A DNA stretch of 64,000 nt. Origin: Trichopria drosophilae. Lineage: Eukaryota; Arthropoda; Insecta; Hymenoptera; Diapriidae. This document shows positions 21,935 through 34,000 of this stretch, piece after piece. The number at the start of each line of letters is the position of its first letter. The first letter of the stretch is position 1. The DNA is taken from assembly GCA_030407085.1 (NCBI GenBank), contig CM059583.1, positions 25,456,001-25,520,000 on the forward strand. Reading direction: 5' to 3'. Made by a program: the position numbers and the translations under genes. The notes beneath the pieces are model-generated. The model did not search any database, was not told where the DNA came from, and saw only the letters and a list, made by a program, of their open reading frames with translations.

Positions 21935-24080
21935 TTAATACTTATCTAACCAGTTACGATAATATGATACATCCACATATACGCCTGGTCTGTTTGGTCG
22001 AGCGCAACCCGAACCCCAGGAAGTGATTCCAACAAGAGTTTTTCCAAAAATCAATGGCCCACCGGAATCACCTTGACACGAATCTTTACCCCCCTCGCGA
22101 TATCCGGCGCAAATCATTCCAGATCGTATAAATGAACGATTCAATGAATACATTTCTCTGCAGTTTTGTAAATCAACGATGGGGACCGCTACTTCCCTTA
22201 AAACTTTCGAAAGTTTTCCTCCTTCTTCAGTATTGCCCCATCCTAAAGCTGTGACCTTGGTACCTGCTACCAACTTTTGACTTGGTAGTACCAAATTGAT
22301 CGCTTGTATTCTTCTGTTGAACCTGAACGATGGATACACAAACATCAATGCAACATCGTGTATTGCTGTTCCTCTACTGGTGGTTCTAAATCTGGGGTGC
22401 AGGACTGTCCACACAACGCGGTGAATCGAACCTGAAGAAGCTCCATTTGTGGAACCAGCATGAATTTTATAACTATTGAAGTAGCTGGATCTGTAGCAAT
22501 GAGCCGCAGTGATAACCTTATTTCTCGATATAATTGAACCACCGCAAGCGTGTCGGTAATTCCCGATTGAAATGCTAACAGTGAACGGATAATTTGTAAT
22601 GGTTGTTGGACTTCCACCCACGATGCGGCAATCTGATGATTCACAGAGGTTAAAACTTACTTCAGCTTCGCCTGAAATAAACATTTCTCTTTATGACATT
22701 TCACAATATTGTCCAATAATGATATAGGGTGCACTGAGGGAAAATCCAAAATGTTCTGTGCATCAATCAAATATCTCCAGACTAAATCAAGATAGAGTAA
22801 GGAAACCATCGCTATTTTCAAGTAAACATGCTGCAGAATCAAGGGCAAATGTCATTAATGTTCTAGAAATAAAATGGAGTAGTAAAAACTCATTTAAAAC
22901 CCGAAAAAAATTAATCATTCCATACAACAGACAATCCGCTGAATTAGAATTAGTTATTTTTTTATATTACACATATTAAGCTAATTATACTGATATTATG
23001 AAAACGATTGAGCATAATTTAGTGATCAATGAATCGAATTATATTGCAATTAAGGGGCAAAACATAATATAAATGGAGTACAATTATTTAACTGATTTAA
23101 TTGCTATTGAAAGTAGATCAAACACATTTTAAACGTTCATAAATGTATTTTACATTCTTTTTTGACTGACTAATCACATTCCGTCAGTATTAGGGGGGAG
23201 GGGAACATAACCAAATCAACTGAATAGAAGCATGGGAATGAACCCTGTGCCTCCTAACTTGAAGATTCCATTGGCAAATCTGAAAAGAATACGTGTTTGA
23301 TCTACTTTCATTAGCAATTAAATCAGTTAAATAATTGCAGTCCATTTATAATATGTTTTGACCCTTAATTGCAATAGAATTCGATTCATTGATCACTAAT
23401 TAAGCTCAATTGTTTTCAGAATATCAGTATAATTAGCTTAATACGTGTAATATAAAAAATAACTAATTCTAATTGACCGGTTCGTCGGTTGTATGGAATG
23501 ATTATTTTTTGGGGGGGTTTTAAATGATTTTTTACTACTCCGTTTCATTTCTAGAACATTAAGGACATTTGCCCTTGATTCTGCGACATGTTTACTTGAA
23601 AATAGCGAAGGTTTCATTATTCTACTTTGATCTAGTCTGGATACATTTGATTAATGCACAGAAAATATTGGATTTTCCCTCAGTGGGCGGTGATGATAAT
23701 CGCATTTTTTGTGCTCTAGTGGCTTAGAATAGTATTTTCATCATATGAGCTTGAAAAATCTAATTTTAGTTTTTTGAAAATTACATGGATATGGTAGGAG
23801 TTTCCTACTCTTGTCAGTTTTAATTTGTTGGCATAAACTCGAATTTTAAATCCATTATGACGAAAAAATTAGCGTAAACTTTTACACCTACGAGGCGAAC
23901 AGTCCTCGGGCACGCTGTTCACCTATGGGCGTAAACGTGTATTTTGCGCCCTTGTAGCGTAATCGAGTGGAAGTAAAATACAAATTCAGGGGATGATTTT
24001 GCTTTTTAGTATGAAATACTGAAATGTAAATACTTACCTCGAACTGAAATTAGAAGCAGTAAACTGAATACCACATTCAT
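21935..24080 (-). CDS. Secreted trypsin-like serine protease (S1A), two coding exons
   Basis: Exons 24080-24038 (43 nt) and 22671-21935 join in phase to a 259-aa zymogen. Exon 1 begins MNVVFSLLLLIS, a short signal peptide, and ends at a GTAAGT donor. Exon 2 follows TTATTTCAG. The activation site is Arg30/IVGG. The catalytic triad is His72 (TAAHC), Asp120 (HDVAL) and Ser217 (GDSGGP). The S1 pocket residue Asp211 in KDSCQGDSGG predicts cleavage after Lys/Arg, and GSGCA follows. Six mature-domain cysteines match the usual three disulphides. All key residues are present and length is normal, so it should be active. It has no clip domain; digestive or haemolymph roles cannot be separated from sequence. 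The intron carries a palindromic element (22732-23685). Confidence 0.93.
22732..23685. mobile_element. ~950-bp palindromic element in the trypsin intron
   Basis: The ends are CACTGAGGGAAAATCCAA and its complement. The arms of about 450 bp pair nearly throughout: AACATGCTGCAGAATCAAGG, GGGCAAATGTCATTAATGTT, TTAGTGATCAATGAATCGAA and GATTTAATTGCTATTGAAAG all recur inverted. The centre is near 23205. The short open frames inside lie in the arms and are not convincing genes. No clear target duplication, no transposase. Confidence 0.82.
24038..24080 (-). CDS. Trypsin gene exon 1 (signal peptide)
   Basis: ATG at 24080-24078; 14 codons plus one base, then donor GTAAGTA. The one-base phase is completed by the GC that opens exon 2, giving Gly15. 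This short exon gives the protein the secretion signal that exon 2 alone lacks. Confidence 0.85.
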
Positions 24081-25661
24081 GGTACATCAAGTATATTTTC
24101 AAATTATTTAAAAATTAGAAAAGTCCATAGTAGATATTGGTTTGTTTTACTCAATTCCTGCAACATAAAATCGTGAAAATCCACTTATGCATTCGCTGTC
24201 TCTCAGGCATCGATATTGATTGCGGGCGTAAAATGAACTTTTACGTCCTTAATATGAAAACTACTATTAGAGCACATTTTCTTTAATTTTATATAAACTT
24301 TATGATGCTGTAGATAGTTACCATACGCAATAAGATAATTCATAGGACCAAAAAAGTGTAAAAACTTTAATAATAAATAAAATATTTTAATAAAAAATAA
24401 AAAACACTGGTTTGCTAATAAATTGTTGTTATAACTTCATGAAGAGTTCCACGTCAACCTCTCGGGCTCGATAATTTTTCTATGCATTCTTTGGATAATA
24501 AATACAGCAAACAATTTTGTTTTTGTTTTTTTGAGGTGGGAAGCAAAATCATCATAAAATTATATAAAGTAAAAAATTCTTTCCACGAACAACAACTTGT
24601 AAATGTAATTTTAAAGGTCAACGCCATGAGTTACAACTTTGAAAAAATAATAAACCATAATCCTTGATAAATTCTCTACAAATCTGGAAATTTTCAAAAT
24701 GGAGAACCGATGGAATCTAGTTTTTTAAAGCGTTTGAATTCAATGTTGATGACACAATTATAATGATAAATGTGCTCACGTATATAAATATTATTCTTGT
24801 ATTATAAATCATTAGATTATAAAATTTATATTTTTGCGAGCACTTTATGGGATCAAGAAACAGGTTTCTGATCTTTAAAAATACATATGTTAAATTCTGG
24901 ATATTTTTAGTTTTGATACGCAGTTTTTGTACATCTCTTTTATGCAAAAAGTCTTGTAAAAAGTAAACATAGTAGAACGTTATAAACGTACGGATATTAT
25001 GTGACATATTTACTTACGAATAAAGTTCAATTACCAAAACAATTATTGTTAAATATTAATAAGTATTTGAATACAAAGTAAAAATGTTAACATCGAGTTA
25101 ATCAGCACATCCGTTTCGACTGCACATGTATATAGAACAGCATCACCTGAACAATTACACACGATGATTTGAAAGATGCGGGAAATGAGAAGATTTATGT
25201 TTTCAAACTTATCTACAAATTTTTTATAGCAAATATGATCTAAAAATAAAAATATTGTTTTGTCCCATTACACGTTAAAAATTTTTTCTCATGAAATCTC
25301 TATTTTCAAGATTTTTGGTGTTTGTACTCTATATATAATTACATATTGTTTACATATATAATCTAACAAACAAAGGGATTTTTATAATAATTAAAAAAGA
25401 ATTATTTTGACATTCTTTTTTTGCAAATGGTTTAAAAAGAATTCTTTATAATTACTAAAAGATATAACCAATATCTGCTGCGATATGGTAATTTTCAAAG
25501 AGTTACAAAAGAGTTCTTTTGGAAAATGTCCTAGAAAATAAAAGAAACTCTATCATAATTTATATTATATTTATAAGAATTCTTATAATGGTATTGAAAC
25601 AGTGCTAACTGACACATGACCAGCAAGAGAGAATGTTTTTTAAATACTTTTTAATTAATCA
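24081..25661. other. Intergenic AT-rich DNA 5' of the trypsin gene
   Basis: Short frames are low-complexity. No gene, RNA or clear element is seen. The trypsin promoter should lie in the first few hundred bases, but no core element is obvious. Confidence 0.4.
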
Positions 25662-26713
25662 CCCAAGTAGCACAAAGTTTTAAGAAAGTTTTTGTAACTA
25701 CTAAAAACGTTTTTGCGACTTACATTATTGAAAATTGTACAACTAAAAAGTTTTAGTAGTATATACAACTTTTCCTGGATGTAGAAACGTTTTTACAACT
25801 CCGTAAATGTTATTTATCTTGTAATATGTAATTCAAGTCGCTAATACGTTTTTAAAACTTCATATACATTTATTGCATTGTAATACACTATTAAAGTTGT
25901 ACAAACGTTTACACGATTCCTCAAAGGTTGGTTGCAATATTACGAATATTTAAGTCGTTAAAACATTTATAAGACCATTGTACAACTTGATATATGTATG
26001 AGTTTGTATGCGATTCTATGAAGTTTCATACAGCTGCCGCTAGGTGGCGAATATTCGATTCTAGTTTTTCGACCTTGCAACAACTTTTTCGAAGCTCATA
26101 TATATACATGCCATCGTGAGTTCATTTCGTATTTGCGATATACTTGCGACAAGATGTATTTATGAGACTAATTGCGGTTAGGTGCGTTTGCGAAGCGTTG
26201 TTAAATGTGCATGTGTTGATATATATGTAAATGCGAAATATATATATTGTATGTATGTATGTAGATGAATATGTCCGGTAAAAGATGGTGTGCATATATA
26301 AAATATTTCCAATAATAAACTTTACATTTGATACATTTTTGCAATATTTCACAGTTAATCGTATAACGGTTGTATAATAGTTATAATAACGTCAATATAT
26401 GTTACGTTTAGATGTATTTCATTTCTAAGTTTAATCTTTAAGGTTTTATAAAAGTCGTATAAACGTTACGATAATTCCTGTTTGTGACTATTAATTATTG
26501 GTTTCGTAACAGTTGTATTAATAGTTTTAATAACGTTTATACAACGTCGAAGAAAGGTTGCATATATTCCCCATTTGGTTGATATAATCGTTTCTACAAC
26601 GTTAATACATAAACATTTTAGTTATATAATAGTTATAAGAAAAGTTATAAAGTTTTAAGAAAAGTCATATAAACGTTGTTGTGCCCATAATACAACTAGA
26701 TGTGCTGCTTGGG
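25662..26713. mobile_element. TIR element with CCCAAGTAGCAC ends
   Basis: It starts CCCAAGTAGCACAAAGTT and ends with a complement-like GTGCTGCTTGGG. The 1.05 kb inside is built largely of short degenerate units around ACGTTTTTACAACT (and its complement AGTTGTAAAAACG-type), seen more than ten times. No open frame of note. Non-autonomous, superfamily unassigned. Confidence 0.65.
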
Positions 26714-26860
26714 CAGTATGTACATAATAAATAACATATTCCAACAAAATAAAGCCGATCTGAATACCTAGAAAGACTTTACTTTTAAAACGGTTTTTGT
26801 TGCACTTAGTCCAACATAATGTTTCTACCGATGATTATCGAAGTTTGTATTAACGTTTTT

Positions 26861-27150
26861 GCGATTTTATATTAGGATATCTCAAAATCTTGACGTAATA
26901 GAGTAACTCTGCGACCACATTTGGATTCAGCACATCGAATCGCTTCGGAAAAGTATACTCAGGCTTCCAATAAATGCAATTTAATTTGATGTTTTCCAAA
27001 TTACGAAAAAAATATTTTGTTCCACGACGGTGTTTTTGCACTTTGATGTTAAAATATCTCAAAATGTTGACGTGATAGAACAATTCTGTAGTCAGATTTG
27101 GATTCATAGCAACGAAAACATTCGTAAAAGTATAGGATTTCTGGCTGTAG
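26861..27150. repeat. Two-unit tandem repeat of ~190 bp
   Basis: ATATCTCAAAAT-TTGACGT, AGATTTGGATTCA-type and AAAAGTATA blocks occur in the same order from about 26876 and from about 27052. The 85-codon reverse frame here is internally repetitive for this reason and is unlikely to be a gene. Confidence 0.55.
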
Positions 27151-27291
27151 TGTTTTGTTTTTGATTCTGTTAAATACTATTTCAACCATATTCATGCCGA
27201 AAAATTGCTACTTACTAAACTGCTGCATGATTAGTAACGACAAGATCTAGGAAAATACGAAAGTGATTTGTCAATCGACTTTAGAACCCCC

Positions 27292-28144
27292 TTAAGGTAG
27301 CTAGACCCTAAACACCTATTATTCAAGAAGTTTTTTAAACTTTCAGCAAAACTAATTTCAATAACAATGCGTATGTCTGTTAAATTTGAACAATTTTGAC
27401 CGTTTAGTTTCCGCGATATAATCAATCAAAAATCGCGTGTTTTTACATAGGTAGCCATGATGAAAGTTGTCGAAAAAATACCGATTCGATACAAATTTTC
27501 TTATAGCACAAAACCTACTGTCAAGATCTTGACGAAAAACTAGTCTGAAGTAATTGAAGTAATGAGGAATCACATATTTGAAAGTCGTAAACATTGACCG
27601 TTTAATAAAAAAGTTCGACTTGATCAAAAATCCAACTTCAGAAATTTCTCGGGATTTGTCATACGATACAGAATAAACGGCAACGTTTGTTTTTGCGCGC
27701 GAGTATTTGAACATACATACGTACTTTTATTGATGAGTTTAGCATGAAAACCACTGTAGATAACGCAATATAAATAAAATACACATACGCGTATTCATAA
27801 AATATGTAATAGATATGCAGACATTTTCGTTTTCTGTATACGACCACATTAAATAAAATACGAAAACAAACTCTGTTTCGATCCACAGCGGAATATGTAC
27901 ATACCTGTGTTTAAATCGCGCTTTGCTGATAAAATGCGACGTTGCCACTATTTCTGTACTACGTTATTCACTAGGTTAATTTTTTCTTTCCATTAATTTA
28001 ATTTAGTATGTATTTGATATTTGAATGACATAAGACTAATTATTTATATATAATTAGATTTTACATATTGGTATTGAGGTTATATTTTTACACTTTATAG
28101 TTACATCGTTTTTGACTTGCACAGTTGGGGTCTAGCTACCTTAA
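27292..28144. mobile_element. TIR element with TTAAGGTAGCTAGACCC ends
   Basis: Left end TTAAGGTAGCTAGACCC, right end GGGTCTAGCTACCTTAA: a 17-bp perfect inverted pair bounding 853 bp. Internal reverse frames of up to 118 codons show no recognisable domain. Non-autonomous, superfamily unassigned. Confidence 0.72.
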
Positions 28145-29417
28145 ACGAAATCGTACTTACCATTTCCTCTGCCATTCTCTGGAAAAATGTCGTCAATTTG
28201 TTGATCTTCTGTAATATTTTAAATAAAAATGTCCGCATTTTAATTACACCTAGTTGAAATAAAAGCAATAAAGACTACAGTGGCGTTTTAAAAAGTACAA
28301 TTTCGATAGACATTTGTTTATCCTCTAGAAATATATACACATACATGTACGTTATTACAGTATACATATACATATTAAGATATTCTCTCATCGTCGCAAA
28401 CATCCGTTTAACGTTAAATAAACAGTATAATAATATACATATTAAAATACTGTTATAATCTATATATAATCTGCAGAATTTCATATATAAATTTAATATA
28501 TATATATATATATTTTTTTTTTTACGCAATGTGACTCGATTGTTTTAAAAGCGTTAAAGCCGATGAATTTTCCGACTTTTTTTTTCGTCCCACTGCCGAG
28601 TAAAAAATGAACGAGCTCGCGCACCCGCGGATTTCTCGACAGCGTGGGAGGAACTACGAGTTCGCGTCGGCGCGAAAATTGCCCGGATTTATCTTATACA
28701 GTCTTTCTCCGTTTCATTTACATTATAAAGCAGCGTTGATCTTGAAAATTCAATTAAAATATCGCTTTTCGGTACGAAAGAGATTCGACAAAATATGCTT
28801 TAGGAACGTCGGAAACGATCGTCGCGCTCTATCGCGAAATGCGTAGTCGACCGAAAATGTCGCGTTCAAATGAGCAGCAAAATGGGCTTCCGGCCTCAAA
28901 ACGCTTTCTTTACTCCCTCTCACTCACACAGTCACACGCATACGCTCCCATTCTCTCTCATATATTTTCGTGAAGCGAATTCGAACGATTTACCTAAGTA
29001 TCTCGATTCTACGTCGGTTAAAAAAGTGAATTTAAAAAATTTCTTACAAAACTCGAAAAGTTTGTAAAAGTTAAAAAAAAAAAACCTACTAGTCGAACTA
29101 AAAAGAGACAAGACTCTATCAAAACGTTTGCAACGAAAGGCCCATTTCGAATCGGACGATTAAATATTTTTCTCCAACTTTCAGCGTCCTCCGGAATCTC
29201 GCGTCGGTCCCTCTCTAATATTTACAAAAATACAATATCTCGGGAATAAATATCTCTCGTGTGTACGAAGGGTTTGAGCAGTCGAGTAAGGCGAGCGCGT
29301 ATCACAATCGAACGAGTATCTGTTACTTTGAACTCGAATAAGCATCTGTTTATGTGTTTGTGTTTTGTGTACTTTCCGTAAACCTCTGCCGTTAGCAGTA
29401 TAAAACTTTTCCTTCCC
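28145..29417 (-). other. Region 3' of the adenylyl cyclase stop codon
   Basis: It probably contains the cyclase 3' UTR, but the polyadenylation site could not be placed. The part at 28560-29340 is CpG-richer than its surroundings and includes a CT/CA-rich stretch (28914-28960). An (AT)n run lies at about 28498-28511. Short forward frames here are not supported as genes. Confidence 0.35.
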
Positions 29418-31065
29418 TCAAGTTTTCTTGTTGATTAGTAAAAAAACATTCATGTTGTCCTTTCCCTTCACGTACACCTGGCCACGTGGCTCGAAAGTGT
29501 ATCGATGGGATAAGAGATCCAGGCAGTTACTGGCCAATTGCGTCCTTCCGGCGACCCCCGTCGAGTCCATCCTCGATGCGATGTTCACCGCGTCGCCCCA
29601 GATGTCGTAATACAACTTGGTCGCTCCAATGACGCCAGCCGTCACGTCGCCGTAATTGAATCCGACCCTCAGTATCAGTTTGAATCCAAGCAGATCCTGA
29701 TTGAAATCGTAGATGACCTTGTGCATGGCTGTGGCAAAGTCCAGCAATTGGTACAGGTGAGTGTACTCTTCCTTGCTTTGTTCCCGAACCTGCGGATTCA
29801 ATCCACTTGCCGCCATGAAAGTGCTGCCGATCGTCTTGATCTTCTCCACGTTCGCGTAATCCGACTTCTCCAAGAGCTCGTCAAAGTCACCGATCAACTC
29901 ATTCAGGACTCTCAAATACTCTTTACCGCCCAGGTAAGACTCGTCGTAGAGTTCGTTGAAATTGACGATACTCGCGAAGATGATGCCCACGGACTTGTGA
30001 TTGTGCGAGTACTTCGCGGTGGTCTTCAGCTGATCAGCCACGTATTTGGGAATGATGTTGTGCAGCAGCCAATCGGCTTGATTCTTCATCGACTGCACTC
30101 GAGCCTTGTCACGGGCAGCCACGGCGTTCCCGTAGAAACTCAACCGGTAACTAATCTCAAACTCGCGATTCAGGAACCAAACCAGTAGCAAAAGAAGCGC
30201 GAGGTCGAGGAAGATTTCAGAACCGTAAAGTCGTTGATTGTACATTTCAGCTTTCGCGTTCCATTGCAACGAATCGGAGATATCCCTATGCGACAGGGAA
30301 TTCCTCGATTCCGACTCGTTAATTCGGGGCACCTGGTGAATTATCGTCGAGGGGTCGACGAGCGCCGGAAGTACGCTCAATTCCTTCGCGGTACCATTCA
30401 ACGACTGCAACGTTACAATTTTCTCGTGATAGTACGTCACGTGGCTTGCCACAAGCACCGTAAAAAGAATTCCCATCATGGTCACCAAAAGATTCTTCAT
30501 CCAGCAGTTCAGCTGAGTGAAGTTACAAAAGTGCACGAGACCAACCAGCACCAGGTAACTATAGTAGTATTCGAAGTGATTCAACGTCGAACGGAAGCTG
30601 TTGCAGGTGAAGTTCATTAATATCGACACGATCGGCAACCCCACCAAAATTGCACCGCACACGTGCCACGGATACCACTTCGAGATCACCTTGAAAATCT
30701 TATGGCCGAAAAATGCATAAGTGGCGTTGGGGTCCAAAAGCTGCCTAAGACAAAGGGCTACCGCGAACAATTGTATCGTCGTGGCAATAGCGAAAAATAT
30801 CCAGTAGTAGACCGTTGGCTGGCACAACAAAAACAGTGAAATGGTTACGGCCATGTAGACGAGACCAGAAATGAAAATATCGAAGTAAGTGTTAAAACGC
30901 GAAGTGGCAAGAGTTGGCGGATTTCCACCGACCCCTTCGCTCGTTTTGTGGGCATTTTCACGATACTCCTTTTCCATATCCTGATTCCGGAAAAAGAGCG
31001 TCAGTCTCGACAATGGCGGCTTCACGAAATACGAACTTTGCGAGCTGACATTGTCTTGCACGCAC
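29418..31065 (-). CDS. Ac13E: Adenylyl cyclase exon 7: second membrane block and C2 domain
   Basis: 1648 nt ending at TGA 29420-29418. Hydrophobic helices lie between [17 protein letters not shown] and [17 protein letters not shown], with Asn-x-Ser/Thr sites (NGT, NES) in the extracellular loop. C2 starts at [16 protein letters not shown] and includes [46 protein letters not shown] and [17 protein letters not shown]. Leu and Ser are found at the two positions that differ in mammalian type 9 (see findings). Confidence 0.92.
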
Positions 31066-34000
31066 CTGAAACAAAACAATTCTATCTTCATGCATTTGAT
31101 TACGCTAAATTTTTTTTTTAAACTAAACTATACATTTTAGAGCACTGTAAAAACTAGAAAAGAACTTTTCAGGTGTATTGTAATGCTTGCACATTGAAAT
31201 AAAAACAACAAATAGTCAAAATATCACCTTAAACATCACTAAAAAGTAAATTAAATATAAATATGAATCTTTTAGATGATGGAGTTAATAGCGATCTCGA
31301 TAATATTCCTCCTATTTTTATCAAGAAATGTGGTCTTTTATTATGTACTCCTCTGCTACGTTTGTTGAATGTGTCATTAGTATATCAATCATTTCCGGTT
31401 GCTTGGACACATTTAAATAATATTTCTGGATGATATCGAGTCAATTAATAAACACAGACTTTTCCAAATTGAAAACCGAAAAATTTAACTTGTGATTCTT
31501 TCAAATTATTTAAAACTGTGCTATGCTACATCTATGCCATGCAAGATATTTTATTTTCTCAAAGTACGAAATGTAGTCAAGTAAATACACTAAGTAATAG
31601 TCACAGTCTGATCAATGTGCTTGCTTGTGATAAAAAACTAATATTATAATAAAATAAAAAACATGTAAATGCCATTAATTTATAAATAAATTTATTATAA
31701 ATAGATTATTGTATTATTGTAGTGAGTACGTAATTATGATTATCGCCGGTTTATTGCTTTTGAAACGTCGTAGGTCTTTCGAATAAGACAATTAAAAAAT
31801 CATGCATAATTTGGAAACTTGTATTTATGTAGAATTGTATCATTATTCCGCCAATATTTTACATAATAATTTGTTTTCATTAATTAATTGCAAATTATAT
31901 TTGTTAATTGTAACAATTATACCAATCGTAATATTGCTAATTAATGAAATTCGTTCGCAATTTTTATAAATATTCTACTACGAGAATAATTTAAGCGCTC
32001 TACACTGTCAAAAATAGTAATGAATTTTACCACCTTAAGCGTAGGCAATTATATGACCAACGCTAAGCGTAGCGATTTTACACAGTTTTTATTGTAAATT
32101 TACCACCTTATGTAAAGTTCCTTTTCGTCTTTGTAAAATTTCTAAGTAAAGTTGTAAATTTACAACACCGTATTAAAATTCAAAAAATGCGGTAATATTG
32201 TCACGCAGAGTGTATTAAATTTACCCATGTACGTTGTAAATTTACAACAAAATATTAAAATTTGTAGGTTATCCAGCTCGAAGATCTTATACACTAGACG
32301 GGCCGATCAATGAATTTCGCACTTTAAACCTGTATTTTTCCTATCAGAATGTACATTTAACATGTAATCGGTAATATTACAATTTTTAAATGTAAATTTA
32401 CAATAAACTTAGAATTTTTACAATGACTATGTGTATTTTTACAAAATCCTGTATTTTTCCCTCGAGTGGTAAAATTACCCCGCGTGGTAAGTCTACAGTT
32501 ATGATCAACGTACAGCGTAGTACTTTTACAGCGCGTTGTAATTTTCCTGCTTTCAGCGTAGTACATTCACAACCGTGTCTGGTAAATTCACAAAAACGTT
32601 GTAAAATCCCAAACCTCAAGTGGTAAAAACCCTACGCTACATGTGGGAAATGTTGCCAAATTTGCACCCATGAAAATTACAATCAGTTGTAAAATTCATT
32701 ACCATTTTTTACAGTGTATGCGTAAATATTTACCATATAACCTCAAATTTCCATGATTATAAATTCACAATTGCTAAACTTGAAACGCTACAAAAGCAAA
32801 AGTAAAACTTATAATCGGTTTGTAAATTTATATTTAATGTCAAACACAACGAGGGACATAACGCCATTAAAAAAAATGTATAAAATCAATAGAAATGAAA
32901 GGATAAAAAAATCATTAGTGGCATCCCTATTTAAAATACAACATTAATTGTATTCCAACATTAACCCATTAACTCCTGAAATGACAATTTTTATACTTCA
33001 TTTTCAATCAAGTATTTCGTATCAAAATCAAAGTTGAAAACAATTGAGAGGTGCGTATCCTACCGTTTTCGAGGTCGCTCTTCAAGATTCCGAGGTCAAA
33101 ATTGAGTTTCAACCATCAGAAATTCCAATATGGCACCGAAAATGAAAAAAAAATAAAAAAAATTGGGAATTTTTTATACTTATCAATTTTGTTCGAGCTA
33201 TTAGAATATTGGAATTTTATTGAAACCTTGTATAATGGTGCATAAAATAGTTGAATTTTAAGAAAAAATTTTACTTTTATACCCTACATCATTCTAACGA
33301 CCTCAAAATGGCTGAAACAATGAAAATTTCTTTGAAAAATTCCTGAACGTTCTACCTCAAAAACTACATGCTGTTATAAAAAATGTTAAGGATGAAAAGT
33401 TCTTAAAATTCATCAAGCGATATAGTGGAATTTTTTCAACATTTTTTGATGACATTTTGACACTTTTTTTTCAACATTTTTTCAAAATTGTAATTTATTT
33501 ACAAAAAATTCTGAAAAAAATTTAGTGTATTCTCTGATGAATTCTAAGAGTTATTTGTTCTTTGCAATTTTTTCGAAAAGTTGATAGTTTTCAAGGAAAT
33601 GAATTTCAAATATTATAGTTTTTTTTCCCCCAAAAACTATCAACTTTTCGAAAAAATTGCAAAGAACAAAAAATTCATAAGTGAATACACCAAATTTTTT
33701 TTGAGAATTGTTCATAGATAAATTATGATTTTGAAAAAAAATTTCATCACAAAAATCTGAAAAAATTCCACTATATTTCTCGATTAATTCTATGAACTTT
33801 TCATTCTTAGCATTTTTTTATAACAGCATGTAGTTTTTGAGTTAGAACGTTCAGAAATTTTTCAAAGAAATTTTCATTGTTTCAGCCATTTTGAGGTCAT
33901 TACAATGATGTGGGGTATAAAAGTAAAATTTTTCCTTAAAATTGAAGCATTTTGTTCATCTTTGTTCAGAGTTTCAATAGAATCCCAATATTCTAATAGC

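Noticed and set aside
26850..27948. Reverse frames of 69-118 codons
   Set aside because: Explained by a two-unit tandem repeat and by a TIR-bounded non-coding element; no family resemblance.
29538..30620. Forward frames of 216 and 128 codons
   Set aside because: They are antisense shadows of the adenylyl cyclase exon 7, whose reverse-strand frame is clearly real.
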